Below are positions 45,482 through 53,922 of a stretch of 64,000 bases of DNA, piece after piece (the stretch's first letter is position 1; each line of letters opens with the position of its first letter). Made by a program: the position numbers and the translations under genes. Under the pieces are notes generated by a model. It saw nothing but the letters and a program-made list of their open reading frames with translations. It was not told the DNA's origin and searched no databases. This stretch comes from CBDATG01 sp965200145 (lineage in GTDB: Bacteria; Chloroflexota; Dehalococcoidia; Lucifugimonadales; Lucifugimonadaceae), in contig CBDATG010000002.1 of assembly GCA_965200145.1 (NCBI GenBank), positions 434,001-498,000 of the forward strand, written 5' to 3'.

Positions 45482-46141
45482 CTATCCCGCAGGTTCTTCT
45501 GATAACGAAGGATAGGTCGCCAATGCAGTCCGATATTCCTCGGTCGTGTTCAGGTCAATTCTGACGATTGGCGACCCGAACCTGATGTTGTTGACCGCAT
45601 GGGCGTGTCTTGACATGATCGCCCGCACACCCTCAAGTTCATCGGTAACGTTTTCGAGTTCCGGCCGCAATGAGGCAGAAAACACTAGCGGGTGTCCGCC
45701 GTGCCCCTTGTATCGCGGGGAAGTGATGAGCGCGCGGGCTGCGATGTGGCAGGTTAAGACGCGTCGGACTACCCACGCGGGCCGGGGCTGATCAACTGCC
45801 AGCAGTACTACGTTGTCGCAACGATCGTCAAGCGAGCACGCTCCCGTCCTTACGGAAGACGCTTTCCCTGTTTTGAAGTCACGGTTCTCTGCCAGCGTCA
45901 CGGATGGCATTCCGTTCAGAAGATGCTCCAGTGGAGTCACTGTGGCGCCTGCGACTACTACAACGGAGTCAACGCCAGCTTGTAGCAATGACTCAACCTG
46001 TGCGACTACCAACGGTTTACCGAACCAATCGAGTGTTGATTTGGGAGTTCCCATGCGGGTAGATTCGCCCGCTGCGAGAAGGATAGCTTGGGTTAACACG
46101 AATCGGAGACTGGATGCCCTACGAAAGCGGTTCCGTTTCAT
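45482..46141 (-). CDS. MocA-like nucleotidyltransferase
   Basis: 219 residues from the ATG at 46141, which overlaps the XdhC stop (ATGA). A GTG at 46099, just before the conserved start, is an alternative. The nucleotide-binding motif is QAILLAAGESTRMGTPKSTLDW. VLLAVDQPRP and SPRYKGHGGHPLVFS are typical of molybdenum cofactor cytidylyltransferases. It should attach CMP to molybdopterin for xanthine-dehydrogenase-type enzymes. This fits its partner XdhC, but no molybdoenzyme structural gene lies in the window. Confidence 0.88.
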   Translation of the reverse strand: MKRNRFRRASSLRFVLTQAILLAAGESTRMGTPKSTLDWFGKPLVVAQVESLLQAGVDSVVVVAGATVTPLEHLLNGMPSVTLAENRDFKTGKASSVRTGACSLDDRCDNVVLLAVDQPRPAWVVRRVLTCHIAARALITSPRYKGHGGHPLVFSASLRPELENVTDELEGVRAIMSRHAHAVNNIRFGSPIVRIDLNTTEEYRTALATYPSLSEEPAG

Positions 46142-47277
46142 GCAAGTACGGCGGACTTGCTACGTTCGGCGCGCCGGATCGCCTTGTCGAGTAGCGATTC
46201 GCTCAGTTTCAAGCTGCCGCCGTTGCCGCCGAGTCTGAAGGCTACGACCTCTGACACCACGCTGAGAGCGATCTCTTCTGGGGTGCGTCCTCCCAGGTCC
46301 AACCCGATAGGGGCATTGACCCGGCGAAGCTCATCCGCGGAGAATCCGGATGCTAGCAGCTCCTCGAATATCAGAATCGTCTTGCGCTTCGAACCGAGCA
46401 ATCCCACGTAGCTCGCGGGTGTGCGGAGTGCACCTGTCAACGCTGCATCGTCGAACTGATGGCCGCGCGTGGCAATCACGATGAATGAGTTGGCGTTGAT
46501 CGGAAGGGCTTCGTAGCCGTCTCTGTAATCGCCGACAGCCACCTTGTCTGCTTCGGGAAACCTGTCGTAGTTGGCAAATTCTTCTCGGTCGTCAAACACG
46601 AAGAGTCTGAACCCCACACTCTTGGCAACCGGCGCGATGGCCTTGCTGACGTGTCCACCGCCGATCAGCACCATTGTCGGAGGCGTTGTGTACGCCTCAA
46701 TGTAGCAGTGCAAGCCGCCATCGAAGCGGTAGTAGTCATTCTTGCCCATCGCCATCAACTGGCGGGCCTGTGAGACTAGGGTAGCGGTTGTACTGGACGT
46801 TCCGATGCTCCCATCGTGCGAACCGTCTTCTCGGACGAGCATCTTGGCACCAACCGGCGTAATGTCAGGATCGTCGGTATCGACCACATTCACGATTGCG
46901 ACTGGCGGTCCGCCGTTGTAAGCGTCTACGGTGAGTTCGGCGAAGTCTCGATAGGGCTGGCTTTCGCGTATCGGATCGATCAGGAAGAACATCGTCCCGC
47001 CGCACACCAAACCGTCCTGTGCCGCCAAGTCTTCATTCAACTCATAGTCGCGCATTTCTGCGTCGCCGCCGCGCTTGAGCAACTCTTGGGCGGCAAACCA
47101 GATGTCGCCTTCAACGCAACCGCCACCTAACGTCCCGACACCGGATCCATCGCGTCGCACCAACAGCTTTGCGCCAGGTTTCTGAGGTGTCGATCCCGAA
47201 GTCCTTACGACAGTCGCAACTACGACATCTCGATTTGCGTCGAGCTCTTCCTTCGCCGCTTTGAAGACAGGTTTCAT
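46138..47277 (-). CDS. xdhC: XdhC/CoxF family molybdoenzyme maturation protein
   Basis: A 379-residue protein. The N-terminal XdhC/CoxI domain has VVRTSGSTPQKPGAKLLVRRDG and TLGGGCVEGDIW with the conserved Cys. The C-terminal Rossmann domain has MVLIGGGHVSKAIAPVAKSVGF and AIRRAER at the end. XdhC proteins sulfurate and insert the molybdenum cofactor into hydroxylases. The MocA-like gene overlaps its 3' end, so the two form a maturation unit. Confidence 0.92.
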   Translation of the reverse strand: MKPVFKAAKEELDANRDVVVATVVRTSGSTPQKPGAKLLVRRDGSGVGTLGGGCVEGDIWFAAQELLKRGGDAEMRDYELNEDLAAQDGLVCGGTMFFLIDPIRESQPYRDFAELTVDAYNGGPPVAIVNVVDTDDPDITPVGAKMLVREDGSHDGSIGTSSTTATLVSQARQLMAMGKNDYYRFDGGLHCYIEAYTTPPTMVLIGGGHVSKAIAPVAKSVGFRLFVFDDREEFANYDRFPEADKVAVGDYRDGYEALPINANSFIVIATRGHQFDDAALTGALRTPASYVGLLGSKRKTILIFEELLASGFSADELRRVNAPIGLDLGGRTPEEIALSVVSEVVAFRLGGNGGSLKLSESLLDKAIRRAERSKSAVLA

Positions 47278-47420
47278 GCCGTAGATTCTAACCTGTCCGT
47301 CAAGGATTCAAGATCGCGTGAATCAGCGATTTAAGGGGTAGGCGGTGCACGAAATGTAAATGTGAGGCTCTACTTGACACACTTGGACTGGTGACATCGT
47401 GAGCACTGGATTTCTCAACC

Positions 47421-48326
47421 CTAGTTACGATCGGTTGTTTCGCTCGGATCGGGTTCGGTAGACGAGCCTGTCGGAGCCTCTTGATGCTCAATGTTGAGCG
47501 TAACTTCGGCTTGGGACGGCTCCGGTTCCTCGTCCAGCACCGCGCGCTTCCGTCTCGATGCGACCTGCCACACGATGATGACGATCACAATAAGGGCGAA
47601 TGTTGCGGCGATTATCCAAGGTACAAACTGGAACGGCACTGGTTCGCCGCTCACAACGTGAATCGTCACGCCTTCTGGATCGAGCAGGTCCCAAACCTGT
47701 GCGCCGTCCACAGTTCGATGTGCGGTGCTCTCTACGATCTCGCCTGGCAGTTTGATGCGTAGCGTAGCGTCGATCGAATCGGATGCAAGCGAAAACAACC
47801 CGCCGATTCCATCTGCACCCACGCCCTCGGAGAAATCGTCAATGAGTGAGCCTATCGTCGGGTCTCCTGAGATTATCCAGCCGTCATCGGAGTCTGTGCG
47901 GCGAAACTCAAACCCGGGCACCAGATCGGCGAACGCGGCGATCCCTTCAACGTTAGAAGTGTCCTCAATGAGTTCTTCCGCGGCTAGTGTCTGGGTAATC
48001 CTGTAACCGGAGTAGCCGTCTTCGCTGTATGTCGTTACCTCGTTTCCGCCAATACCTTCCAAGAAACCGAGTATTCTACCTGATTCGTCGGCATCGCCGG
48101 CACTGGGTTCGTCGCCCGTCTCTAAATCGAGACCTCCCAGTACATCGCCTAGTAGGTCATCAAGTGAAACGCCGGCGAAATCGGCCAAGCCTTCCGAAAT
48201 TCCGACCGATGTGACTATCGTGACTTGCCGTTGATCGTCAACCGAGACTAATATGTCGGCTTGACACGCAATGAGCATCGCGGACACGGCGGCGACGAGC
48301 GGGAGGGTTATCTTGAAGGATTTCAT
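47421..48326 (-). CDS. LppM-like membrane-anchored lipoprotein
   Basis: A 301-residue protein. The signal ends in lipobox A-M-L-I-A-C (C21). An extracytoplasmic LppM/DUF3153-like domain follows (VSVDDQRQVTIVTSVGISEGLADF ... TIHVVSGEPVPFQFVPW). One membrane helix lies near residues 238-257 (IIAATFALIVIVIIVWQVA), then a basic and acidic cytoplasmic tail rich in Glu/Pro/Ser. It is probably a double-anchored envelope protein of unknown role. The family call is tentative. Confidence 0.72.
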   Translation of the reverse strand: MKSFKITLPLVAAVSAMLIACQADILVSVDDQRQVTIVTSVGISEGLADFAGVSLDDLLGDVLGGLDLETGDEPSAGDADESGRILGFLEGIGGNEVTTYSEDGYSGYRITQTLAAEELIEDTSNVEGIAAFADLVPGFEFRRTDSDDGWIISGDPTIGSLIDDFSEGVGADGIGGLFSLASDSIDATLRIKLPGEIVESTAHRTVDGAQVWDLLDPEGVTIHVVSGEPVPFQFVPWIIAATFALIVIVIIVWQVASRRKRAVLDEEPEPSQAEVTLNIEHQEAPTGSSTEPDPSETTDRN

Positions 48327-48401
48327 GGTGCCACACCTCTAACGGAACTCAAGCATCAATTCTAATGCGTGAGTTCGCGTCAGGAACACGTATTGTGCGA
48401 G

Positions 48402-48427
48402 GCGCGTTAGGTTGGCAGCTAACGCGC
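48402..48427 (-). terminator. Hairpin after the chromate transporter gene
   Basis: GCGCGTTA and TAACGCGC form a perfect 8-bp stem with a 10-nt loop. It lies 12 bp past the chrA stop on the minus strand. There is no U-tract, so it may end or stabilise the chrA transcript. Confidence 0.45.
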
Positions 48428-48438
48428 GCTAACGGGCA

Positions 48439-49668
48439 TCACAGCACCCCGATCGCGTAACCTGCCAATCCGCCCAGCACCACGACTAACCACGGCGGCA
48501 GACCGACGATCGCCAACAGAACGAAGGCGACCACCGCGATCGCGGCATCGGAGACGGTGCGTAAGCCGTCAATCCACACATGTTGGTACATCGCGGCGGC
48601 GAGGAATCCCACGACTGATGCGTTGACTCCCATCAACGCGGCCGCGGCCCTGGCCTTCTTGTTAACGCGATGCCATCGGGGCAACACGAAAACGACCAGC
48701 AACAATGATGGAACGAAGATCGCCGCTAATGCTATGATCGCCCCGAACGCGCCCGACAAGAGGGCATCGGCGACCGCGCCTAGGTATGCTGCGAATGTGA
48801 AGAGCGGCCCGGGCAAGGCTTGCGCCGCGCCATATCCTGCCAGGAAGTCGTGATTCGATACCCATCCTTGAGGCACGACGATGTCGTTCAGCAGACCTAA
48901 GACGACGTGCCCACCGCCAAACACTAGTACACCGCTCCGAACATAACCTGCGACGTATTCCAATACCGGAAATTGAGGAAACGATGTCGCAAGCAATCCG
49001 CCTGTGACCAACACGATGAAAGCCACAAACGCAATCGTCGCAGTTGTGTTGCTGATCGGGACTTGAGCGATGCTGTCCACGGCGTCCGCGTTAGAGGAGC
49101 GCATAGTCAACATGCCGATAATCGCTGCCGCGACTAGTATCAGCATGATGCCCAATGGCTGAGGCAGGATCAGCGATGCAAAGAATGACGCACATGCAAC
49201 GGTCGCCCGTAGCCAGTCGGGAGCGAGCTGCTTGGTCATGCCCCATAGGGCGACTACCAGCACGGCAGCTGCTACCGACTTTAGACCATCAATCAACCCA
49301 TCATCTACATAACCTCCGAATGCGTTGAGCCCGAGTCCCAAACCGGCCATGATTACCGCCGACGGTAGCGTAAAGCCCGCGAAAGCTGCGATACCTCCTG
49401 CAATCCCGGCGCGGAGGATGCCCACGGCGAATCCGAGTTGGCTGCTAGTAGGTCCAGGAAGGAAGTGGCACAGCGCAACGAGTCCTGCGAAAGTTCGTTC
49501 GTCGAGCCACTCGCGGCGCACGACGTACTCTTGGCGGAAGTAGCCTATGTGGGCGATCGGCCCGCCGAACGAAGTCAGACCAAGGCGCAACGCGACAATA
49601 AAGATTTCGCCCAGGCGGCCAGATCCATGCGGTTCGTCTCCGGTGTCCGGTCCTATGTCGGTCGTCAC
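48439..49668 (-). CDS. chrA: Chromate transporter (two-domain CHR protein)
   Basis: A 409-residue membrane protein made of two homologous CHR halves. The first half starts GLTSFGGPIAHIGYFRQEYVVRREWLDE with LCHFLPGPTSSQLGFAVG. The second has VFGGGHVVLGLLNDIVVPQGWVS with GAAQALPGPLFTFAAYLGA. About ten hydrophobic segments are visible. CHR proteins export chromate, probably by proton antiport, although many environmental members may move other anions. A 30-residue acidic N-terminus precedes the first half. Confidence 0.93.
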   Translation of the reverse strand: MTTDIGPDTGDEPHGSGRLGEIFIVALRLGLTSFGGPIAHIGYFRQEYVVRREWLDERTFAGLVALCHFLPGPTSSQLGFAVGILRAGIAGGIAAFAGFTLPSAVIMAGLGLGLNAFGGYVDDGLIDGLKSVAAAVLVVALWGMTKQLAPDWLRATVACASFFASLILPQPLGIMLILVAAAIIGMLTMRSSNADAVDSIAQVPISNTTATIAFVAFIVLVTGGLLATSFPQFPVLEYVAGYVRSGVLVFGGGHVVLGLLNDIVVPQGWVSNHDFLAGYGAAQALPGPLFTFAAYLGAVADALLSGAFGAIIALAAIFVPSLLLVVFVLPRWHRVNKKARAAAALMGVNASVVGFLAAAMYQHVWIDGLRTVSDAAIAVVAFVLLAIVGLPPWLVVVLGGLAGYAIGVL

Positions 49669-49710
49669 ACTGCGTCTTCTAATGCCATCGCGCCGAAAAT
49701 GATGCGGATT

Positions 49711-50808
49711 TCAAACGCGATACGGTTCGAGTGTGTCCCATTTCGGTACCAGGCCCATGCCAGGCAGATTCGGGGCGTGCACGAAACCGTCGCGGATGTC
49801 GAGGTCGTGTTCCCAGACCTTGCCGTGCATGGGATCGACGGTGCTTCGGTAGTACTCCAAGATGAGTCCATTGGAAATGGCGGCTACCAAGTGGATGTGG
49901 ACGTACTGCGAACCGTGAGGCGCGATGTCCAAGTCGTGCGCCTGCGCCAAGGCAACGACCTTCATGAACTCCGTGATACCGCCAAGCACAAGGGCATCGG
50001 GCTGGAGGATGTCGACGGCGCGATGCTCGATCATGTCTCGGAAGCCGTAGCGGGTGTATTCGTTCTCGCCGGCCGCGATCGGTATCGAAGTCGCGCGGGT
50101 TATCTCGCGTTGTCCGATGTAGTCGTCCGGCTCTACTGGCTCTTCGAACCAGAATAGGTCGTACGGTTCCGCCTTGCGTGCGAACTCTATCGCCTCGTAG
50201 TGCCGATAAGCGTTGTTGGCATCAACCATGAGGCGCACATCGGGACCGATCGCATCCCGACAGACCTTGACCCGCTCAACATCCTCATTGATCGGAACCG
50301 CGCCGACCTTGATTTTGACGGCGCGAGCACCCAATGCAACGTTATCGCGCATTTCTTGCGCCAGTTCGTCTAGCCCCTTGCCTTCCTCGTAGTAACCACC
50401 CGCGACGTATGTATCGACCTTGTCTGTGAATCCTCCGAGCAGCTTATGCACAGGTAGGCGAGCGACCTTACCTTTGATGTCCCAGAGCGCGATGTCGATG
50501 CCGCCGAGCATCCGGGTGGTGATCCCACGCCGTCCCACGAGCTTCGGTCGCCACATCTCATGCCAGATGCGTTCGTTGTCCAGCGGGTCCATGCCGACAA
50601 GCATCTTCTTGAAGTGGCCGATGATCGCCGCTCCGACCTCAGGGCTTGCCTCGATGCCGCCTGCTAACCCGATGCCAGTAACGTCTGGGTCATCTGTCTC
50701 AATCACCACGATGTTCAGCAGGTTGTGCGTGTAGGTGTACAGCCCATTGGTGATAGGGATATCACGCGCCCACTTGAACATCTCAAGTCTTACATCGGTT
50801 ATCTTCAT
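49711..50808 (-). CDS. Mandelate racemase/muconate lactonizing family enzyme
   Basis: 365 residues from the ATG at 50808; eight further codons upstream are open, but the family starts MKITDVRLEMFK. The enolase-superfamily barrel shows AVKIKVGA (acid/base Lys), LMVDANNAY (Asp), FWFEEPVEPDD (Glu), IAAGENEYTR (Glu) and LDIAPHGSQ (catalytic His). It is probably a sugar-acid dehydratase of the mandelate racemase subgroup. Its start region is the left breakpoint partner of the 2.9-kb duplication; a copy of its first 70 codons is at 53498-53706. Confidence 0.93.
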   Translation of the reverse strand: MKITDVRLEMFKWARDIPITNGLYTYTHNLLNIVVIETDDPDVTGIGLAGGIEASPEVGAAIIGHFKKMLVGMDPLDNERIWHEMWRPKLVGRRGITTRMLGGIDIALWDIKGKVARLPVHKLLGGFTDKVDTYVAGGYYEEGKGLDELAQEMRDNVALGARAVKIKVGAVPINEDVERVKVCRDAIGPDVRLMVDANNAYRHYEAIEFARKAEPYDLFWFEEPVEPDDYIGQREITRATSIPIAAGENEYTRYGFRDMIEHRAVDILQPDALVLGGITEFMKVVALAQAHDLDIAPHGSQYVHIHLVAAISNGLILEYYRSTVDPMHGKVWEHDLDIRDGFVHAPNLPGMGLVPKWDTLEPYRV

Positions 50809-50919
50809 GTTGCGTCTGCCTCCATACAGCATCGTGCATATGTGCGGGTTTGTTGTAGTGCAGGTTACTCTAACCTAGACATGTACAGGGAGGTGAAGAC
50901 ATGCTGGCATCGGATGCCA

Positions 50920-50925
50920 TAGAAT
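50920..50925 (+). promoter_or_regulatory. Possible -10 of the tRNA-ATPase-TOPRIM unit
   Basis: CATAGAATCAA occurs 12 bp before the tRNA in both duplicated units (TAGAAT at 50920-50925 and near 53811) within otherwise diverged spacers. This conservation suggests a -10 element. No -35 match was found. Confidence 0.45.
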
Positions 50926-50936
50926 CAAGAGACGCA

Positions 50937-51012
50937 GGGCCCGTAGCTCAGTGGTTAGAGCGGTCGGCTCATAACCGATTGGTCGGGGGTTCGAGTCCCT
51001 CCGGGCCCACCA
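50937..51012 (+). tRNA. tRNA with CAT anticodon (Ile2-like or elongator Met)
   Basis: All arms fold: acceptor GGGCCCG/CGGGCCC, D-stem GCTC/GAGC, anticodon loop CTCATAA (anticodon at 50970-50972), T-arm with TTCGAGT, encoded CCA end. The G1-C72 pair excludes initiator Met. The D-loop and variable loop resemble bacterial tRNA-Ile2 (CAT read as lysidine-AU) more than elongator Met, and it has the C4-G69 and C5-G68 pairs known to favour lysidine synthetase. The ATPase gene starts only 21 bp after the CCA, in the same direction. Confidence 0.93.
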
Positions 51013-51033
51013 GCGAAAGGAGAGAGACACAGC

Positions 51034-52206
51034 ATGGCAACGGAGACGGTAGAGAGGGCCGGGGTGGTGACCGACGCGGATCCCGAAACGTCGGGTGCCG
51101 CCGCGTTCGAGCTGCCTGTACCTGACCTTCAGATAAAGGGATTTCGTGGGATCGACCACCTAGAAATCCCCAGGTTCACCCAGGTCACGCTTATCGCTGG
51201 ACGTAACGGTATTGGGAAGACGACTGTGCTGGAGGCGTTGGAGGTTTTCGCGACGCGAGGACGCTGGGAACGGCTCGTCAGAATCCTCATGAAACGGCGC
51301 GAAGCTGCCCAGGCGACAAACGAGCCCGGACGTTCGTTTACGGTGCTGGATTGGGAGTCTTTGTTTTTTGGTCGGTCTCCTAAAGAGGGTGATACGATTT
51401 CAATCGGTATCCGGGGTGGCGAGGATTCGTTGCGTATTTCGGTGGCGACCCCTGATGACATTGAGAAAGACAGCGTTGAAAGGACTTTTGGTCTGATCGA
51501 CCCAGAAATTGCAATACTCAAGATGAGTATGAACGGAGCGAGGAGGTATGTGCCGATGGTTCCTGAACCCGACCCCCCCTACCTAGGGCGCAGACGCAGG
51601 CGGGCGTCCATTGAAACCGGATATCCAGCTGAGCTTCAGTTTGAAACCGTCGGCCCTGACGTCCCGGGAGACGATCAGATAGCTCGCATGTGGGACGTCA
51701 TGGCATTGTCGCCCGAGCTGAGAGAAGTCACAGTTTCGTTGACCGAAATGTACGGCCGTCAGATTGACGGTATCGCGATGATTGAAGATGATCGTAGGAT
51801 GGGACCTGGTAGACGTGCCATTGTTCGTCTCGCTGAAGGATCTCAGTCTGTTCCATTGAAAAGCCTGGGAGACGGGGCCGTGCGTATCGTGGGTAATACC
51901 ATGTCGGTCTCTCGTCCAGATACCAGCCTCGTATTGGTTGATGAAATCGAAAACGGCTTGCATCACTCCATACAGAGGCAGTTTTGGAAGACTATGATTG
52001 ATGCAGCGGTCAGGAACGGCACGCAACTTGTTGCGACGACTCACAGCTTGGACTGCATCAAGGGTTTCGCCGCGGCTGCGGTCGAGATCGAGGACATAGA
52101 CTGTTCGCTAATACGTATCAGCGAAATCGAAGGAGAACATTGGACCACTGACTATGACAAGAACGACCTGCTGATTGCCGTAGAACATGAGATTGAAGTC
52201 CGATGA
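51034..52206 (+). CDS. OLD/AAA-type ATPase of a tRNA-linked two-gene system, copy 1
   Basis: A 390-residue SMC/OLD-like ATPase. Walker A is GRNGIGKT (56-63). The ABC-signature-like block is LKSLGDGAVRI. Walker B is LVLVDEIENGLH, and the switch is LVATTHSLD. An insertion of about 200 residues lies between Walker A and the signature. AAAGGAGAGA precedes the ATG in the 21-bp spacer after the tRNA. Its stop overlaps the TOPRIM gene's start. In the PARIS and OLD families such ATPases sense infection and release or guide a TOPRIM nuclease; this role is inferred here. Confidence 0.88.
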   Translation: MATETVERAGVVTDADPETSGAAAFELPVPDLQIKGFRGIDHLEIPRFTQVTLIAGRNGIGKTTVLEALEVFATRGRWERLVRILMKRREAAQATNEPGRSFTVLDWESLFFGRSPKEGDTISIGIRGGEDSLRISVATPDDIEKDSVERTFGLIDPEIAILKMSMNGARRYVPMVPEPDPPYLGRRRRRASIETGYPAELQFETVGPDVPGDDQIARMWDVMALSPELREVTVSLTEMYGRQIDGIAMIEDDRRMGPGRRAIVRLAEGSQSVPLKSLGDGAVRIVGNTMSVSRPDTSLVLVDEIENGLHHSIQRQFWKTMIDAAVRNGTQLVATTHSLDCIKGFAAAAVEIEDIDCSLIRISEIEGEHWTTDYDKNDLLIAVEHEIEVR

Positions 52207-52883
52207 GCGGAGTCGGCAATAGCAACCGGATTTTGGTCGTAGAAGGAGATAGCGATAGACAGGTCGTCCGCACCATTCTACGTAGAGTTGCCTCGGAATT
52301 TCCGACAGATGACATCAATGTTGAAGACGCTAAAGGTGTTGGCAATGTGATCAACACCATCCACGTTAGACTTACGTCGTCACCGTTTGATTCCAATTCA
52401 CCGGCTGCGGCAGCGGGAATAATCGTCGACGCGGATGACGATATAGCCCGGATTTGGCATCGAGTTGTTAGCCAGTTCAAACGAGCAGGAGTCAACGTGC
52501 CGCCAACTTGTGGACCAGCCCCCGGTGGATCAATCTTCGTGCGTCCTAAGCCGCATCTCAAGGTAGGTGTTTGGGTAATGCCCAATAATAAGTGCTCCGG
52601 AGAGTTGGAAGACTTTCTCGCATCTATGGTGCCGCGCGAAGACACGGATTGGCCTCTGGCACGAAAATACGTGCACAGTACTAAAGGTAAGTTCGGTAAG
52701 AAACGCAAGCGAGCCGAAGTTTGGGCATGGATCGCTACGCGCAAGTATCCCAGTCGGTTTGACGAGGCGATCAAGAACGGCGACCTGTGCACCGATGGCG
52801 AGCTTTGTCAGAGGTTCATCGCGTGGCTCAACAGACTCTTCGCTGTTGAAGACTCCGCGGAGGGTGTCGGTCAACGGCCATAG
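52203..52883 (+). CDS. TOPRIM (DUF3226-like) putative nuclease, copy 1
   Basis: A 226-residue protein. TOPRIM marks are ILVVEGDSDR (conserved Glu) and IIVDADDD (acidic pair). They are followed by a DUF3226-like VGVWVMPNNKCSGELEDFL block and a conserved C-terminus DGELCQRFIAWLNRLFA. OLD-family TOPRIM domains cut nucleic acid with Mg2+. It overlaps the ATPase gene by 4 bp (ATGA) and so acts with it. A basic patch (KGKFGKKRKR) may bind nucleic acid. Target unknown. Confidence 0.85.
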   Translation: MSGVGNSNRILVVEGDSDRQVVRTILRRVASEFPTDDINVEDAKGVGNVINTIHVRLTSSPFDSNSPAAAAGIIVDADDDIARIWHRVVSQFKRAGVNVPPTCGPAPGGSIFVRPKPHLKVGVWVMPNNKCSGELEDFLASMVPREDTDWPLARKYVHSTKGKFGKKRKRAEVWAWIATRKYPSRFDEAIKNGDLCTDGELCQRFIAWLNRLFAVEDSAEGVGQRP

Positions 52884-52934
52884 CGGCCGGCCGGTTTCTG
52901 TTCGAGAACCAGCTTGTCCACGTTGTCACTTCCC

Positions 52935-53495
52935 GACAGTCCCTAGTGCGCGCCAGCTTCCGCCAACCACGCCACGCCCACGGTCCATGCACCTGCTGGT
53001 ACTCCGACGAACGGGTGCATCTCGCATTCCGTGGTCTCCGCCCCTATGGGCCTGCTGCTAGCTCATCCGCTACCCGCGTCGCGTCTTGCTCGCATCGGAC
53101 ATGCATCACGATGGCGCGTGTATTGTTGCCGATCGCGAGTCCCTGCTGTGCGGCTTTTCGCACCGTGCTGATGCAGGAACGTCTGGTCAACGGGCGCGCT
53201 TCTACGCTCCGTGCAGACTCGCGGAAGCTTACGACTGGCTTGATTGGTAGGTTGCGTGCTACCTTTAGGGCGAACGTTGATCGTCTGGTGACGCGGTGTA
53301 TTTGGCCCAGTCTTCCAAGCGTTGCGACTTCTGAGCCCGACGGCTCGAATCGGTTGCCCCTGCTGGCGCTGTGTCAACGTCTGCGCTGCGATTGCACGCG
53401 TCGTCCACCGCGATGTACACCAGGTCCCGGCAACGTTGAAGGTGTTGGAATCGATCGCGTGTGCCCGTATAACTGGAACTTGGTCGGTTGCCCAC
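52935..53495 (-). pseudogene. Truncated, frameshifted DegV relic
   Basis: This segment aligns along its length with 55815-56377, the 3' two thirds of the DegV gene. Recognisable pieces include the codons for FALKVARNLPIK. A one-base deletion near 53328-53332 relative to the intact gene breaks the frame, and the N-terminal part is missing. It ends at the duplication junction. Several spurious ORFs on both strands here are by-products. Confidence 0.85.
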
Positions 53496-53497
53496 CT

Positions 53498-53706
53498 AGC
53501 ATCTTCTTGAGGTGGTTGATGATCGCCGTGCCAACCTCAGGCCTGTTCTCGCCGCCGCCCGCCAATCCGATACCTGAGACATCGGGGTCATCGGTCTCGA
53601 TCACGACGATGTTCAGCAGTATGTGCGTGTAGGTGTACAGGCCATTGGTGATGGGCACATCACGCGCCCGCTTGAACATCTCAAGTCTTACATCGGTTAT
53701 CTTCAT
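53498..53706 (-). pseudogene. Truncated copy of the mandelate racemase gene (first 70 codons)
   Basis: The minus strand encodes MKITDVRLEMFKRARDVP and continues through LLNIVVIETDDPDVSGIGLAGG to HLKKML. This is very similar to the start of the racemase at 49711-50808, then runs out of frame into the DegV relic. It lacks all catalytic residues. It marks the left edge of the second duplicated unit. Confidence 0.9.
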
Positions 53707-53824
53707 GGTTGTTCGAGCCACCGTCGGCAAGTAGCATGTGCAGTGTGCGGGTTACTCTAACCGAGACATGTAGAGCAAGGTTGGGATATCAGGGTATCGT
53801 TTGCCATAGAATCAAAGGACATAG

Positions 53825-53901
53825 AGGTCTGTAGCTCAGTGGTTAGAGCGGTCGGCTCATAACCGATTGGTCGGGGGTTCGAGTCCCTCCGGGCCCCACC
53901 A
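53825..53901 (+). tRNA. Second CAT tRNA copy with altered acceptor stem (possibly non-functional)
   Basis: From the base after the acceptor 5' strand to the base before the 3' strand this copy is identical to the first. The 5' acceptor strand is AGGTCTG instead of GGGCCCG, giving two G-U wobbles and an A-C mismatch against CGGGCCC. One extra C precedes ACCA. The stem could extend to eight pairs through that C. Position 4 changes from C to T, which weakens a lysidine-synthetase identity element. It may be a pseudogene, an identity variant or a decoy. Confidence 0.75.
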
Positions 53902-53922
53902 GCGAAAGGAGAGAGACACAGC

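Noticed and set aside
47370..47400. TTGACA near 47374 as a plus-strand promoter
   Set aside because: No -10 at a suitable distance and no plus-strand gene downstream.
50937..51012. Integration site of a mobile island at the tRNA 3' end
   Set aside because: No integrase gene or direct repeat of the tRNA 3' end alone is seen; the second tRNA copy is explained by the larger tandem duplication.
53063..53632. ORFs on both strands between the two cassettes
   Set aside because: They coincide with the DegV and racemase relics and are shadow frames of those decayed genes.
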